This document shows, piece by piece, positions 11,625 through 20,607 of a stretch of DNA of 64,000 bases. How positions within the stretch are numbered: position 1 is the stretch's first letter; each line of letters starts with the position of its first letter. The notes under the pieces were generated by a model. That model ran no database searches. It worked only from the letters and a program-made list of their open reading frames with translations, and was not told the origin of the DNA. The stretch comes from Clarkia xantiana subsp. parviflora. Its lineage: Eukaryota > Streptophyta > Magnoliopsida > Myrtales > Onagraceae. The stretch covers positions 29,290,761 through 29,354,760 of the forward strand of contig JAPTYO010000008.1 in the NCBI GenBank assembly GCA_036873135.1, in the 5' to 3' direction. The position numbers and the translations under genes are program-made.

Positions 11625-12444
11625 CTTTCATCTCTCTCAATATCACGGACAGCGGGGCATTCAAAGGAATGCAGTCAGCGAGGTTTACTTTTTTTGGCTT
11701 CTGGAAATCTCCTTGAAAAGGCCTTTTTGGCTGAGGTTGACAATTTCTTCCTTGCTGACTGCTTGAGGGCGGTTTTGCTTGATTCTGCTTTGGGTTTTCT
11801 TTTGCTTTTGCCGCAGAGACTTTCGCCTTGTTCTGGCTCCTGAACCTTTCGAGGTCCACGTATTCTTTAACTCTTGCGGCTAATTCTTCTAAGGTTTCAG
11901 CCGGGCGCTTTGCCATCTTTTCTGCTAGGGCATAGCCTCTTCGTCCGAGGTTTCGGATGAATGCTCGCACTATCTCTCCTTCTGTCAGGTTTCCCTGAAT
12001 ATCCGAGGTGTTCTGGTTGAAGCGAACGTAATATTCAGCGAGAGATTCTTCATTTTGCTGTTGGACGTCGTCCAGAGCATTTGTTCCTTTCAGCAATGTG
12101 CGTTCGCCCATGTATCATTGAATGAATTTAGCCTTTAGGTTTGCCCATGAGGTGATGCTTCCGCATGGTAGCGAGAAGAACCAGTGTGCTGCAGTCCCGG
12201 CAAGAGTTTGTGCAAACGTCATTGCAAAATGGTGTGGGTTCTTCGTTCTGCCTAGCAGAGAGGCCTCGTGCTTCTGCACGTGTTCCACTGGATCTCCTTT
12301 CCCGCGATAGAGATCTCCTCCAATTCGGTACAGTGCGTCTGGGACGCGACTGTTTACGAACGGATGTGACGCCCTTTCTTCAAGTGCGTGCATACCATTC
12401 ATCTTTGCTTCTTTCATCTTCTTTTCCATAATTTCTTCTAACAT
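11449..12444 (-). pseudogene. Gag central and zinc-knuckle part (Tat-like), in-frame stop
   Basis: Tat-type gag: MLEEIMEKKMKEAKMNGM, then a capsid core with RVPDALYRIGGDLYRGKGDP and AAHWFFSLPCGSITSWANLK, and EYYVRFNQNTSDIQGNLTEG. A Cys/His cluster ([17 protein letters not shown]2-H-X5-H-X4-C) sits near 11520-11560, where other gags carry the knuckle. A TGA at 12115-12117 (FIQ*YMGER) interrupts one continuous frame. The upstream N-terminal frame joins by a shift near 12515 and the downstream protease frame by a shift near 11510. Gag would form the particle and package element RNA. This copy cannot do so intact. Confidence 0.85.
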
Positions 12445-12461
12445 CTCGGCAGTAAACCCTT

Positions 12462-13187
12462 TTACAGGTTCAGCATAATCCGTTGAAGGATTTTGCCGAC
12501 CAGTGTTATGGTAGATGTCAGATTGATCTCTGCTTGTGGCCTTGAAGGGATATCCCTTGTTGGCTGCTGTGGGTGGTGGTATGGGGTTTGCCTTTCATTC
12601 CTCCAATGACGGGCTCCTTGGGAAGGAGTGTATGAACGTGCGGCTTCATGTCTTGCATGTTGGAAGACATTTTCTGCATGTTGGTCCTTGCCTTGGAATG
12701 GACGGCCTTGGCGGGTAGTGTCTTGCGACATCTCTCTTGTCGGCGCAGCGTGCTCCTGGTTGGTTGGAGGTGGTTGAGACGCATATCCTTGATTTTTTAG
12801 TGACTCGCGGAATGCGAGTAACTCTTCCAGTGCAGCCATCATTGCTGGAGTAACGGTAGGCATCGGGTTTGCTCCCGTTCTTTGTTGTTTGCCTTGGGGC
12901 ATTTCTGTCTGAGATTCATCATCATGCATCTCTGGCTCGAAACCAGGTGGGGGTGAGCGATGCTCGTCCCTTGGCTCTTGGTGGTTGTGCTGTGCGTCGG
13001 GCACATCTTCGGTTGGCATGGATGAAGCTACGAAAGTAGCTCTCGGTATGTGGGAAGGTCCTGACTGGCTTCCAGCTGGCTTCTGACCTCCTGCTCTTTT
13101 GTTTGCCGGAGACTTCTTAGGACGTCCAGGCCTTTTCCTTGTGTTTCTCGCGTTAACCTCTTCGGGAGGGTTGCGATCACTCGTCAT
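12462..13187 (-). pseudogene. Gag N-terminal region with AT-hook-like motif
   Basis: Begins with ATG (13187-13185) 50 bases after the LTR, so this is probably the true gag start. The frame is rich in Pro, Gln, Glu and Lys and of low complexity. Near the N-terminus is RKRPGRPKKSPANKR, an AT-hook-like or nuclear-localisation-like basic motif. It then reads TVTPAMMAALEELLAFRESL. A frameshift near 12515 moves the gag frame to 12444 (PSTDYAEPVKGFTAEMLEE in the next frame). Confidence 0.75.
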
Positions 13188-13210
13188 GTCTTTGCGGTAT
13201 GGTAGCTTTT

Positions 13211-13234
13211 GTTCGAATCACGGAGACGGTGCCA
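13211..13234 (-). other. Primer binding site of the gag-only element
   Basis: On the minus strand, two bases after the 5' LTR, the sequence is TGGCACCGTCTCCGTGATTC then GAAC. TGG at the start fits a tRNA CCA end, and ATTCGAAC resembles the complement of a tRNA T-arm. The primer tRNA was not identified. Confidence 0.65.
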
Positions 13235-13236
13235 AA

Positions 13237-14077
13237 TGTTGCATCCTGACTGAACTGGGCCGAATGAACGCGTCTGTTTAAGTGGTTCTGAGGGTTTCTG
13301 GGCTGTCACCCTTCGCATGAAAGAGGTGTTCGTCTTATGCCGATGACGAGTGTTCGGTTTTATTACTGAGTCTCGGAAAAGTATGTGTCTCAAGAGGAGT
13401 CTGTGTCCCGGAAAGCGGATGTGTCTCAGGAAAGCGGATGTGTCTCAGGAAATGGCGGTCTGTGCACAAGTTTGAGTGTCTGGGCACATCTTGCTCCTAT
13501 TTCTCTTCCTCGTCTTAGCCACGGATCGCTGGTTCCTGCACGAAGGGCCAGTACTAGCACGGAGAGGGGGGGGGGGTGGTGCTAGTGTAGCCCTCTCCGA
13601 TGCCTAAGTCCAATAGGGCTAAAAAGGTAATTCTAGAGAGAGAAAGTATTTCTAGAGAGAAGTCAGAGCTCAAAGTGCCAAAGTTGGGCAAATGAGAGGA
13701 TGTGTGAAAATCGGTGGCCAAGGCCTCCTATTTATAGGCTTCCTTGGGACCGGACCCGGTTTTAAAGCAAGCGGTAACCGTCATCAATATTGGCAATGCG
13801 CGAACTTGACTTCTCTACACGTAACGGTAATCGCGTAAACGGTAATCGCATAATACCCGTAGTGCAATCCGGACCTCGTCGAATTTGGGCAATTCGGCGA
13901 GGTCCGGCTTGCCGCGCAACCCGGACATCCGGGTTGCAATGCAATCCGAAGGTCCGGTCCGGACGCGCGTAACGCGCTTCCGGACCGTTTCGACCCTTGG
14001 GAGACGTTTTTAAACCGTGATGTGATTTTCGAGGCCCGAAACATAAATACGAACCCGAATTGGACACATATCCATCA
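13237..14077 (-). repeat. 5' LTR of the gag-only element
   Basis: 841 bp, plus-strand ends TGTTGCATCC...ATATCCATCA. It carries the promoter, an 11-base G-run near 13566-13577 and a ~97-bp block absent from the 3' LTR. The older related LTR at 14272-15069 has the counterpart C-run (14803-14818), so the block is ancestral and the 3' LTR lost it. Confidence 0.93.
13729..13737 (-). promoter_or_regulatory. TATA box of the 5' LTR
   Basis: The minus strand reads AGCCTATAAATAGGAGG, a strong TATA box, in the middle of the LTR. The same box is at 14670-14679 in the older LTR (GCCTATAAATAGGAG, + strand). Transcription would start about 30 bases downstream, near 13700. Confidence 0.8.
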
Positions 14078-14082
14078 TTGTT
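14078..14082. repeat. Target-site duplication TTGTT (right)
   Basis: Identical to 4400-4404. Confidence 0.9.
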
Positions 14083-14271
14083 GCTTGCGCTAATCATGTC
14101 GTCAGTTAACATCCCTCCCGACAAAAATTAAAGTGGAGCGAAATCGAAGCCGTCGCGCTCAATTGGCAAACAAGCCACCCTTAAGGTCAGCTCCGAACCG
14201 AAATTGGGCTTATATCCTAGCTTAAAATAGAGTCAAGTATGGTCTGAACCGTTACTTGACTCAGGGGAAGG
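14083..14271 (+). mobile_element. 3' internal end and PPT of the older interrupted Tat-like element
   Basis: Continues the element split at 4399. The stretch CCTAGCTTAAAATAGAGTCA, the GTTACTTGACTC that follows and the PPT CAGGGGAAGG correspond to the minus-strand sequence next to the younger element's 3' LTR. Confidence 0.75.
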
Positions 14272-15069
14272 TGTTGGATATCTGCCCAATTCGGGTTCGT
14301 ATTTACATTCCGGACTTCGCAAACACGTCGAAAATCACAAATATGTCCGAAAAACAAACACCTGAGGAACAAAACGGTCCGGACGTACGTACCCGTCCGG
14401 ACCGAAACCTCTGGATTGCCATAAGGCAAACCAGAGGTCGGGATTGCCTAAGGTAGTCCGGACCAGTCCGGATTGCCTTAGGCAATTCGGACCCCGTCGG
14501 ATTCTAAGTCTGATGGGGTCCGGACTGCTGTCAACGGGCACTGCGCACATCATTTATCGTCCGAACACAAAGAGTGAAGAGTTCTCCAAAGCCTAACTAG
14601 ACGACGGTTCTTATTTTCTTTTAGACTGGTGTCGAACCGCACAAAAACCGGGTTCGGTCCTAAGGTTGCCTATAAATAGGAGACCTTGGCCACCCATTTT
14701 GACACATTCTCTAGATTTTGGCCTTGAAGCTCTGACCTCTCTCTAGAATATTTTCTCTCTCTAGATGCTCATTTAACCATCGGAGAAGGTTCAACCGGCA
14801 CCACCCCCCCCCCCCCCCTCCGTGCTGGTTATTTCCCTTCCTGCAGGTTAGCGTCACGCGAAGCCGAAAAGCTTACCTTGCTGACAAGCTTGCACTGCGG
14901 ACATGCGTAGCTTGCCGACAGCCTACACTGCCGACAGCCGTACCTGGCCGACAAGTGCACATTGCCGACAGCCCCTTGCCTACATCAAAAAGTCCATTTC
15001 CGACACCTGACGTGTCCCCAACCCGAAGTGCCGAAGAGTCCGACTACTCGGTTGTATTTGGACGCAACA
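14272..15069 (+). repeat. 3' LTR of the older Tat-like element
   Basis: 798 bp, TGTTGGATATC...GGACGCAACA. It is homologous to the younger LTR in reverse orientation: CCCAATTCGGGTTCGTATTT, ACACGTCGAAAATCACA, a TATA box at 14670 and CTCTCTCTAGA downstream. Divergence is much higher than between the two younger LTRs, so it is older or another subfamily. It is followed by GAACA; no matching 5' LTR or duplication was found. Confidence 0.85.
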
Positions 15070-15610
15070 GAACACATTTAACCAATATGTAGAAATAATT
15101 AAGGTAAGACATGGGGTTATGAAAGATCAAAGGAGATACAAATGAGATCACCAAAAAAAAGAGTTATCACTTTAATAGTGAATTAAAATAACAACAAGGT
15201 TTGGTTAACCGGTAAAAAATGAGAGTGAGCATATTTTTTTTGCAGTTGGACAATTTCAGGCCATAGTGCCATACTGATGTTATCCATTCTAAACATAAGA
15301 GAAACAATAACAATAATGATTGTAAAAGAATCAGCTTTTACCGATGGACTTGAAGCTTATAAGGGGACTAAACAATCTTTGAACATAAATTTGCATTTTC
15401 CTGAACAACCTGTACCAAGCTAAACTCTGCAGTGGATATCTGTAAAATATGGACAACAAAACATTAATTCAATTTTTTTTTTTTTCATTTTTGAACATAT
15501 CTGCAGCACAGCTTGAAAATGCATCTGCACCTGGAATATATTGAAAATTCTATTAAATTAACATGGAATATAAAATTACCATCCCACAGACCTTAAGGTT
15601 AGTAGGTAAG
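15070..15610. other. Unassigned sequence right of the older LTR
   Basis: AT-rich. On the minus strand an AG-preceded stretch at 15395-15440 (TATTTTACAG followed by open codons to TAG) could be a last exon of the fragment cluster to the right, but this is weak. Confidence 0.3.
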
Positions 15611-15617
15611 AACATAC

Positions 15618-15788
15618 ATTTTCATGTATCATAATCTTGCAGCCTTCACTCACTTCTTTGACCAGACCTGTGAGAAAAGCAAAGCAAACATCGATGATGC
15701 ATTACATAAATCATTCTACCGTAACTTAAGTCATTTGGAAAACCAATCAACCTTTAACCTCCTGGAACCTTGACTGCAACATATCCAC
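15618..15788 (-). pseudogene. Two small exon-like blocks of an unidentified gene
   Basis: On the minus strand, 15788-15752 (after GTTGCAG, before GTTGATT) and 15667-15618 (after TTTCTCACAG, before GTATGTTC) have good splice borders and join in frame. They read VDMLQSRFQEVKG then LVKEVSEGCKIMIHEN, a helix-like peptide. The parent family was not recognised. They follow the LRAT-like and PIP5K fragments in the same orientation and may belong to the same mosaic. Confidence 0.4.
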
Positions 15789-16076
15789 CTGCAACTACCT
15801 GGCCTTTATCTCATGCTTCTAGTTTTCGTGTTTTTTTCTTTGCTCAGTGTTCAAGGTTGATGACCCAATATACTCCTCAACTTTAGATTTTACATATGCA
15901 TTTGAGTTCGATTCCGACCTCAACTTTATGAAGGCAAGTTATTTCGGATCTTGGCAATGGTTTGTCTACTTCAATCTAATTTATAGTGATTCCATCATAA
16001 TCGATTCTAGAGAAATAATCACATAATCATCATCATCAATATATAACTAAGCTACAGTTTGATTCCAGAGACGAAC

Positions 16077-16147
16077 CATGGTGAGCATAGATATAAGTCC
16101 TCCAAGAATAAATATGATCCCCAGGTTTGAGGCTCATACGGTCCACC
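16077..16147 (-). pseudogene. LRAT/NC-domain protein fragment (one exon)
   Basis: The minus strand encodes [20 protein letters not shown] then YAHHG, followed by a GT. This is the conserved N-terminus of plant NC-domain (LRAT-like) proteins, whose usual start is MGLLSN-R-----LKPGDHIYSWR--YIYAHHG. The usual MGLLS start is not attached; the sequence upstream reads GYG. The continuation (IYVG...VIHFT) was not found downstream, so this is a fragment. Confidence 0.65.
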
Positions 16148-16199
16148 CTACCATATCCAAATCAATCAAAACCCTAAATCTGAAACAACTCAAAGAAAA

Positions 16200-16660
16200 A
16201 ACATGGTTATAGTAGCTTGATAGCATCAGGAGAAGAACCTGAATAGACATGAGCAACAAATTAGGTTTGATTGTGAAAATAATAAAACGATATAATGCGT
16301 TTTTATGAAGGCAACTAACCTTAGCCTCGGACTTCTTCACAGTTTTAATCATGAACCGATCATCGTGAGTAAGGTAGAAGAAGCTGCAGCTCTTGCCTGG
16401 GGATGAAAGCTCGTGAAGAGCATCGTTCCCACATATTGTAAGCATATAATCAACATGATCTACTTGAAATTGACTGCATATCAAATATCCTGATTAGCAT
16501 ATAATACTAAGCTATTGCAAAAATGACTAAATTAGCCAATGACAATTACCGGAACACAACCGGGAAATAATCCTTCCATCGAAACTCGAACGATTGATGT
16601 GGCGGGGTTGTTTTTTATCCTTATGCTGGAAATCTCGTCCAAAATTTCCCCATGGGACAA
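16200..16660 (-). pseudogene. Phosphatidylinositol-4-phosphate 5-kinase fragment
   Basis: Minus strand, in order: GKFWTRFPA, two in-frame stops (A*G*K near 16617-16625), TPPHQSFEFRWKDYFPVVFR, an intron (16485 back to about 16550), then a block with [40 protein letters not shown] ending near 16319. After a second intron (AG just before 16241) comes [13 protein letters not shown]. This is the N-lobe of plant PIP5K, which makes PI(4,5)P2 at the plasma membrane. The rest of the kinase (DLKGS motif, activation loop) and the MORN repeats are absent. Introns are retained, so this is copied or moved genomic DNA and not a processed cDNA. Confidence 0.75.
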
Positions 16661-16740
16661 CATTCAATTCACGGGGAGCCGAGGAAAGCTCCAAACAGAA
16701 TACCTAATGAACTGAACTTCGATTTCAATATCAATGAATT

Positions 16741-17004
16741 TTAACAGAAATGGTCGAGAAATTCAATATTGATGGTTGAATCAATGATTTTACCATATTC
16801 CCAGCTGCAAATTGAGCAAGTCGTAGTTCTTATGGCCTTTCGATATGGTCTGACCAGGTTTCTTAGCTTTTCCGTTAAAACAACATCTCGTTGAAATCCT
16901 TTCCGGCTCCGATCACGGTAGAACATCGAAGCTTCTGCGTTGTCGATGATGTCACCGGCCCATCGAAGCTTCTGCATTGTGAACCTGTGTGAGAGGAGTC
17001 CCAT
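16741..17004 (-). CDS. Hypothetical 87-aa frame upstream of the fragment cluster
   Basis: Starts [13 protein letters not shown]. The MGLLSHR beginning resembles the start of NC-domain proteins but the rest does not ([34 protein letters not shown]). A CT-rich leader lies upstream (17040-17110 on the minus strand), as in plant 5' UTRs. A 13-base repeat (AGAAGCTTCGATG) occurs twice inside. The product is not recognised. It could be the first exon of a chimeric transcript reading through the PIP5K and NC fragments. Confidence 0.35.
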   Translation of the reverse strand: MGLLSHRFTMQKLRWAGDIIDNAEASMFYRDRSRKGFQRDVVLTEKLRNLVRPYRKAIRTTTCSICSWEYGKIIDSTINIEFLDHFC

Positions 17005-17289
17005 CTGTCGTCCTCAGGTTCGTATCTCCGGCCAACGCCTAGATCTTCTGTCTCTTTACTTCGAAATTGGAATTTGATGCGTTTGGAGAGAAAGAGAGAG
17101 ACGGAGACGGAGATGAAGAAGAAGGAGATGTGGTTCCAAGGTGTCGCGTTAAATATGAGTTAGGAATATGGTTCACGATCAAGAAGAAGAAGAAACAATT
17201 TAGGCAGTCGAAGTCATGACCATTGGATTAAAACGTGAGATGAACGCGCGGGCAGATCCTTCCGTGTCTCCTCCTCTATCGTTTGGTTC

Positions 17290-17382
17290 ATGGTCCCCTC
17301 TTAATTATCTTATTCCTCTCTCTATCTCTTCTCTCTCTCTTCAAATTCTCTCTTCTTTCTCAAAAAAAAAAAAAAAAAACTT
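17290..17382. repeat. CT-rich tract and A-run
   Basis: CTCTCTATCTCTTCTCTCTCTCT-type pyrimidine tract followed by an 18-base A-run near 17363-17380. Low-complexity sequence only. Confidence 0.8.
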
Positions 17383-17781
17383 CTCTATTCTTTGAACTGG
17401 AGCATCTCAACAATTTTAGGGGATGAATTGGAGCGTCTCAGCTCCTATGCAGGATTAACTTGAGCAAACATCGATTATCGAATCGAGGTGCAATAAATTT
17501 TTCTCGGAACCCTTCATGCACTCAACACAGATCATAGTCTCGAGGTACAACGAATTTCTCTCGAAACCACAACTCCACCTTAAAGCTCTGCATCGGCTCC
17601 CTAAACCATAAAGGAAAAAATTGGAAAACCCATAGCTCCTGCATCGAAAGAAGGAATTTAGAAAATTCCTAGCTCCACATTGCATCTAGTAGTCTCTTTC
17701 TACCTAAATTTATATATATATATAGATTGTAAACACCTAATTTTGGCTGCCACAGTTGAATATTGTTCCTCCATTAATTGA
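17383..17781. other. No gene seen
   Basis: AT-rich with a short TA repeat (17711-17723). A diverged direct repeat of ~60 bases (AAATTTTTCTCGGAACCCTT and CGAATTTCTCTCGAAACCAC contexts) lies at 17480-17580. No protein recognised. Confidence 0.4.

Positions 17782-17822
<41 letters not shown>
17781..17822. repeat. (ATT)n microsatellite, about 13-14 units
   Basis: Uninterrupted ATT repeat over about 41 bases. Confidence 0.97.
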
Positions 17823-18753
17823 CAACTTCATCTTCTTTGTTGGAATAGCAGGAGCCTCACTTGTTTATCAATCCACCGTGCTCCACCTTCGATCTCCAGC
17901 GGCGGCCATCTCCAACTCCGATTAGAGCAACAACGCATCTGTCTTCGACAGAGCCGCCCGATTGTCCGCCATCCATCAACTCGCGTCGAACCACTACTCC
18001 AGTCCCGTCGTGGCGACCTCACCGCGATTCGCCCAGAATCGTTGTTTCTTCTGTTGCCCTAATGCCATCTCTGATCCATTCCGACCACCCCTGCTCCACC
18101 GACGCTTCATCGGCATGCTGCTCCTTATCCTCGCCGGAATCGTCACCAGGAGCCGAAGATCGTTGTTGTTGTCCCGCTCGTGGTTCCCATCTTCGAGGTC
18201 CTCTGTTATTCCTCCCTCTCTGTTTAGTGTTTACTGTGTATGTGAATTCTTTTATTTGTTATCTTTATTCATTTATTTTATTTGTTTATTATTATATATG
18301 TAGTACTTGTTAGTCAAATAGTATAATTTTATTGAATAATGTGGGTTTACTTAAATAACATATGGTCTAAGCTTAATTAACTAAATTGTATATCAACATT
18401 AAATACTTATATCATGTTTTGATTAAGCATGTTTGATAATTTTAGTAGTCTTAGATTTTACTTTGTTAAGTAGTTATAATTTGTTCTACTAGAATTGTTT
18501 TATACTTGATAATTGTGAAGTTATACATATATTAGTGTAATGAAAAATTCGTGAATTGAGTACCGAAAGGACGTGATTAATTCCATGCGTTTTAACTCGT
18601 AATAGAACTCCTGAAGTCGAATTTTTAATCGTAGACCGATTTTAGACCTAGGCGTTTAATTCGTTATTCCCTATGTAATTTAGGATTTTAGTTAGCCTAA
18701 TAATTAAATAGTGACGACTTTTTTAAAATCCATATTTTCAAAACGTATTCGCC
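17823..18753. other. GC-rich patch then AT-rich stretch, possibly retroelement-derived
   Basis: 17830-18200 is GC-rich and open in several frames, but codon use looks random (many Ser/Pro/Arg in all frames). 18300-18560 is AT-rich. The stretch 18560-18750 (TAGTGACGACTTTTTTAAAA, CATATTTTCAAAACGTATTC) resembles leader/PBS-side sequence I associate with plant gypsy elements, from memory only. No LTR pair was found. Confidence 0.3.
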
Positions 18754-19866
18754 TTAGGTTAGAGGAAAGTGAGGCGTAGGGACCCAAAGATGTCCTGGAG
18801 CGATGGTAGTCGAAGAAAGAAAATGCAGTGGAAAACCTCCCGCCGGTCTAGATGATATTGGCACTGTATGGATTGGTTTGTTCTCCCTCACTGGTCCATT
18901 GGATTGTGGCTGACTAGGTGGTGCATGATCAGTCACGTTCCTTCCCAATGGTTCAGACCTTGATTGAAGATTCATCGTCATTGGTTCACCTCGATTTTGG
19001 GTGTTGAAGTTAGGGTTTGAAGCCAAAGGGATCCAGTTTGTTAAAAGCCTCGAACCTCTATTGCCATAAGAAAACATATCATGAGCTGAGTTGGAAACCT
19101 GAGTGACCCTTAGATCTTCCGCAAGCCTTGCAGTCGAGTCATTTAGAAAAATCGATCCCGGGGCTCTGCACCCTTCCAGATTGTGTCCAAATCGACCGCA
19201 CCTCCGGCAGGGCAAGCCTAATCGATAAGATATTAGGACCTCACGGGTCCTTTCATTATCAGAGATACCCACAGAAGGAAGAACAGGCTCCAACAAATTC
19301 ATCATAACCCTAATACGAGAGTAAGCAGTGATCCAAGTTCGGTCAAAAGTCACCTCAGTCTGGATGATGTTACCCACCTGAGATGCTATCATCTCTATAT
19401 TTTCATCTGTCATTAAGGTCATCGGAATACCTCGCAATTATATCCAAGACTCAACCCTAGTTAAATCAGCTTCAGTACTAGGCAGTACTGGGTCTGGTCG
19501 CCAAAGATGGAGTATCATTCCCTGGACATTAAAGGCACTGTTTTGCAAGACCTCCAAAGCTTGGGCCTCAGACGAAAAGATGAACAACCAAGGACCATCC
19601 TCCCGACGAATAACCACTGGTGCTTCTTCAATCCGCCAATTTGCCGCAGCAAAACGACGAACTACATCTTCCCTGACTTTACGAAGAGACATAAACCTAC
19701 CAAAGAGGACCCTGTGAAGAATTTCCATTAAATTAAAGGCAGACGAGGTAGGTGAGATTTCCTGGGCAACTAAAGAGACAATGGTTCGTCCGAGAATAGG
19801 GATGGAGTTATGACTTCTCCAATGAAACAGAGAAGCTTTAATGGAAGCCGAAGTGGATGGTTCCAT
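18754..19866 (-). pseudogene. LINE-like ORF1 (DUF4283-type, zinc knuckle) with one stop
   Basis: Frame from ATG 19866 to 18754, broken once by TAA at 19438-19440 (VESWI*LRGIP). The first part (SPTSSAFNLMEILHRVLF, EDGPWLFIFSSEAQALEVLQ, MILHLWRPDPVLPSTEADLT) has the layout of plant DUF4283 proteins. The second part carries the knuckle CRRCGRFGHNLEGC (C-X2-C-X4-H-X4-C). In plants this pair is typical of the gag-like ORF1 of L1-type LINEs, which binds element RNA. No endonuclease/RT ORF2 follows downstream (18753 and lower), so this is a truncated or isolated copy. A related domesticated gene cannot be excluded. Confidence 0.72.
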
Positions 19867-20607
19867 AGCAATAGCTTAGGTAATGATTAGTTCCTTGTAG
19901 CCTTTGGAAGATGAACACGACACCCAGATATGTAGACAATCACGGCGAGCGAGCTCTGCAAAGAAGAAGAAGAAACGACACAAAAAACGAAGAGGTTCGC
20001 GGAAAAAAGAGGAGGCGAAATGTTGCCGGAATATGAAACCCTAGAAATAAAATATGAGAGAAGGCGAAAATCCTTCGCAAAAAGATTAATCTCTCGAAAC
20101 TAAAGTTTTAACACTAAAATTTAATATTAAGTTACTTAATTTACATTTATTATTATTATTATTTAAAATCTTACAATTCAAATAATTTAACATCCATCTC
20201 TCGCCGCGGGCCGGTGTTAGCTAAGTTGTACCTTTGAGTCAAACTTTGACAACGAAGTAAATTGCAGAGAAACATTTTGCTATCCAATCAAAATGATACT
20301 AGACCCCTTAGGTCATATCATATCAATATCAATATCAATATCAATACCAATACGGAGGTCATTTCATTTCATATCATAAGAATTAAGAACTAAGAAGAAG
20401 CATCATGAGCTGCAATGCATAGTGCCCGGCCTAAACTAAATCTACATCTACAGACAGTATTGAATATCTATCTACTATCCCTCTGGAATTCAACTACTAC
20501 TACACACTCCTTTTGTACCAAAAATTTCAATTACAAAAACATTCAGTGCCAAATTGAAACAAGTTTGAAAACATGGGTCCGGTCCAAAATGTATTTTCAT
20601 ATAGTTG
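19867..20607. other. No gene seen; short repeats
   Basis: Contains an ATCAAT-type hexanucleotide repeat near 20310-20352 and an ATT run near 20150-20162. 20400-20607 is the 3' flank of the TPD1-like gene on the minus strand. Confidence 0.4.

Larger units (their letters stand above)
4405..14077 (-). mobile_element. Gag-protease-only Tat-like Ty3/gypsy LTR element (non-autonomous)
   Basis: Complete 9,673-bp LTR element on the minus strand: 5' LTR 13237-14077, 3' LTR 4405-5220, both TG...CA, flanked by TTGTT. The PBS lies next to the 5' LTR and a G-rich PPT next to the 3' LTR. Internal order in element sense is gag, retropepsin-like protease, a second gag-like segment, then about 5 kb of non-coding DNA with three tandem arrays (9061-9268, 8580-8851, 6163-6503). 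No RT, RNase H or integrase motif is present. The proteins resemble the Tat lineage, as in the element at 24076-35278. Movement would need enzymes in trans. It fits the LARD/TR-GAG class. Frameshifts show its own gag is now broken. Confidence 0.9.

Noticed and set aside
13562..13580. G-run as a G-quadruplex regulatory element
   Set aside because: It is a single homopolymer with length variation, not spaced G-tracts. The related LTR has the same run, so it is inherited, but no function can be argued.
17861..18313. 150-codon frame in a GC-rich patch
   Set aside because: Overlapping frames of similar quality on both strands; Ser/Pro/Cys-rich random appearance, then it runs into AT-rich hydrophobic junk.
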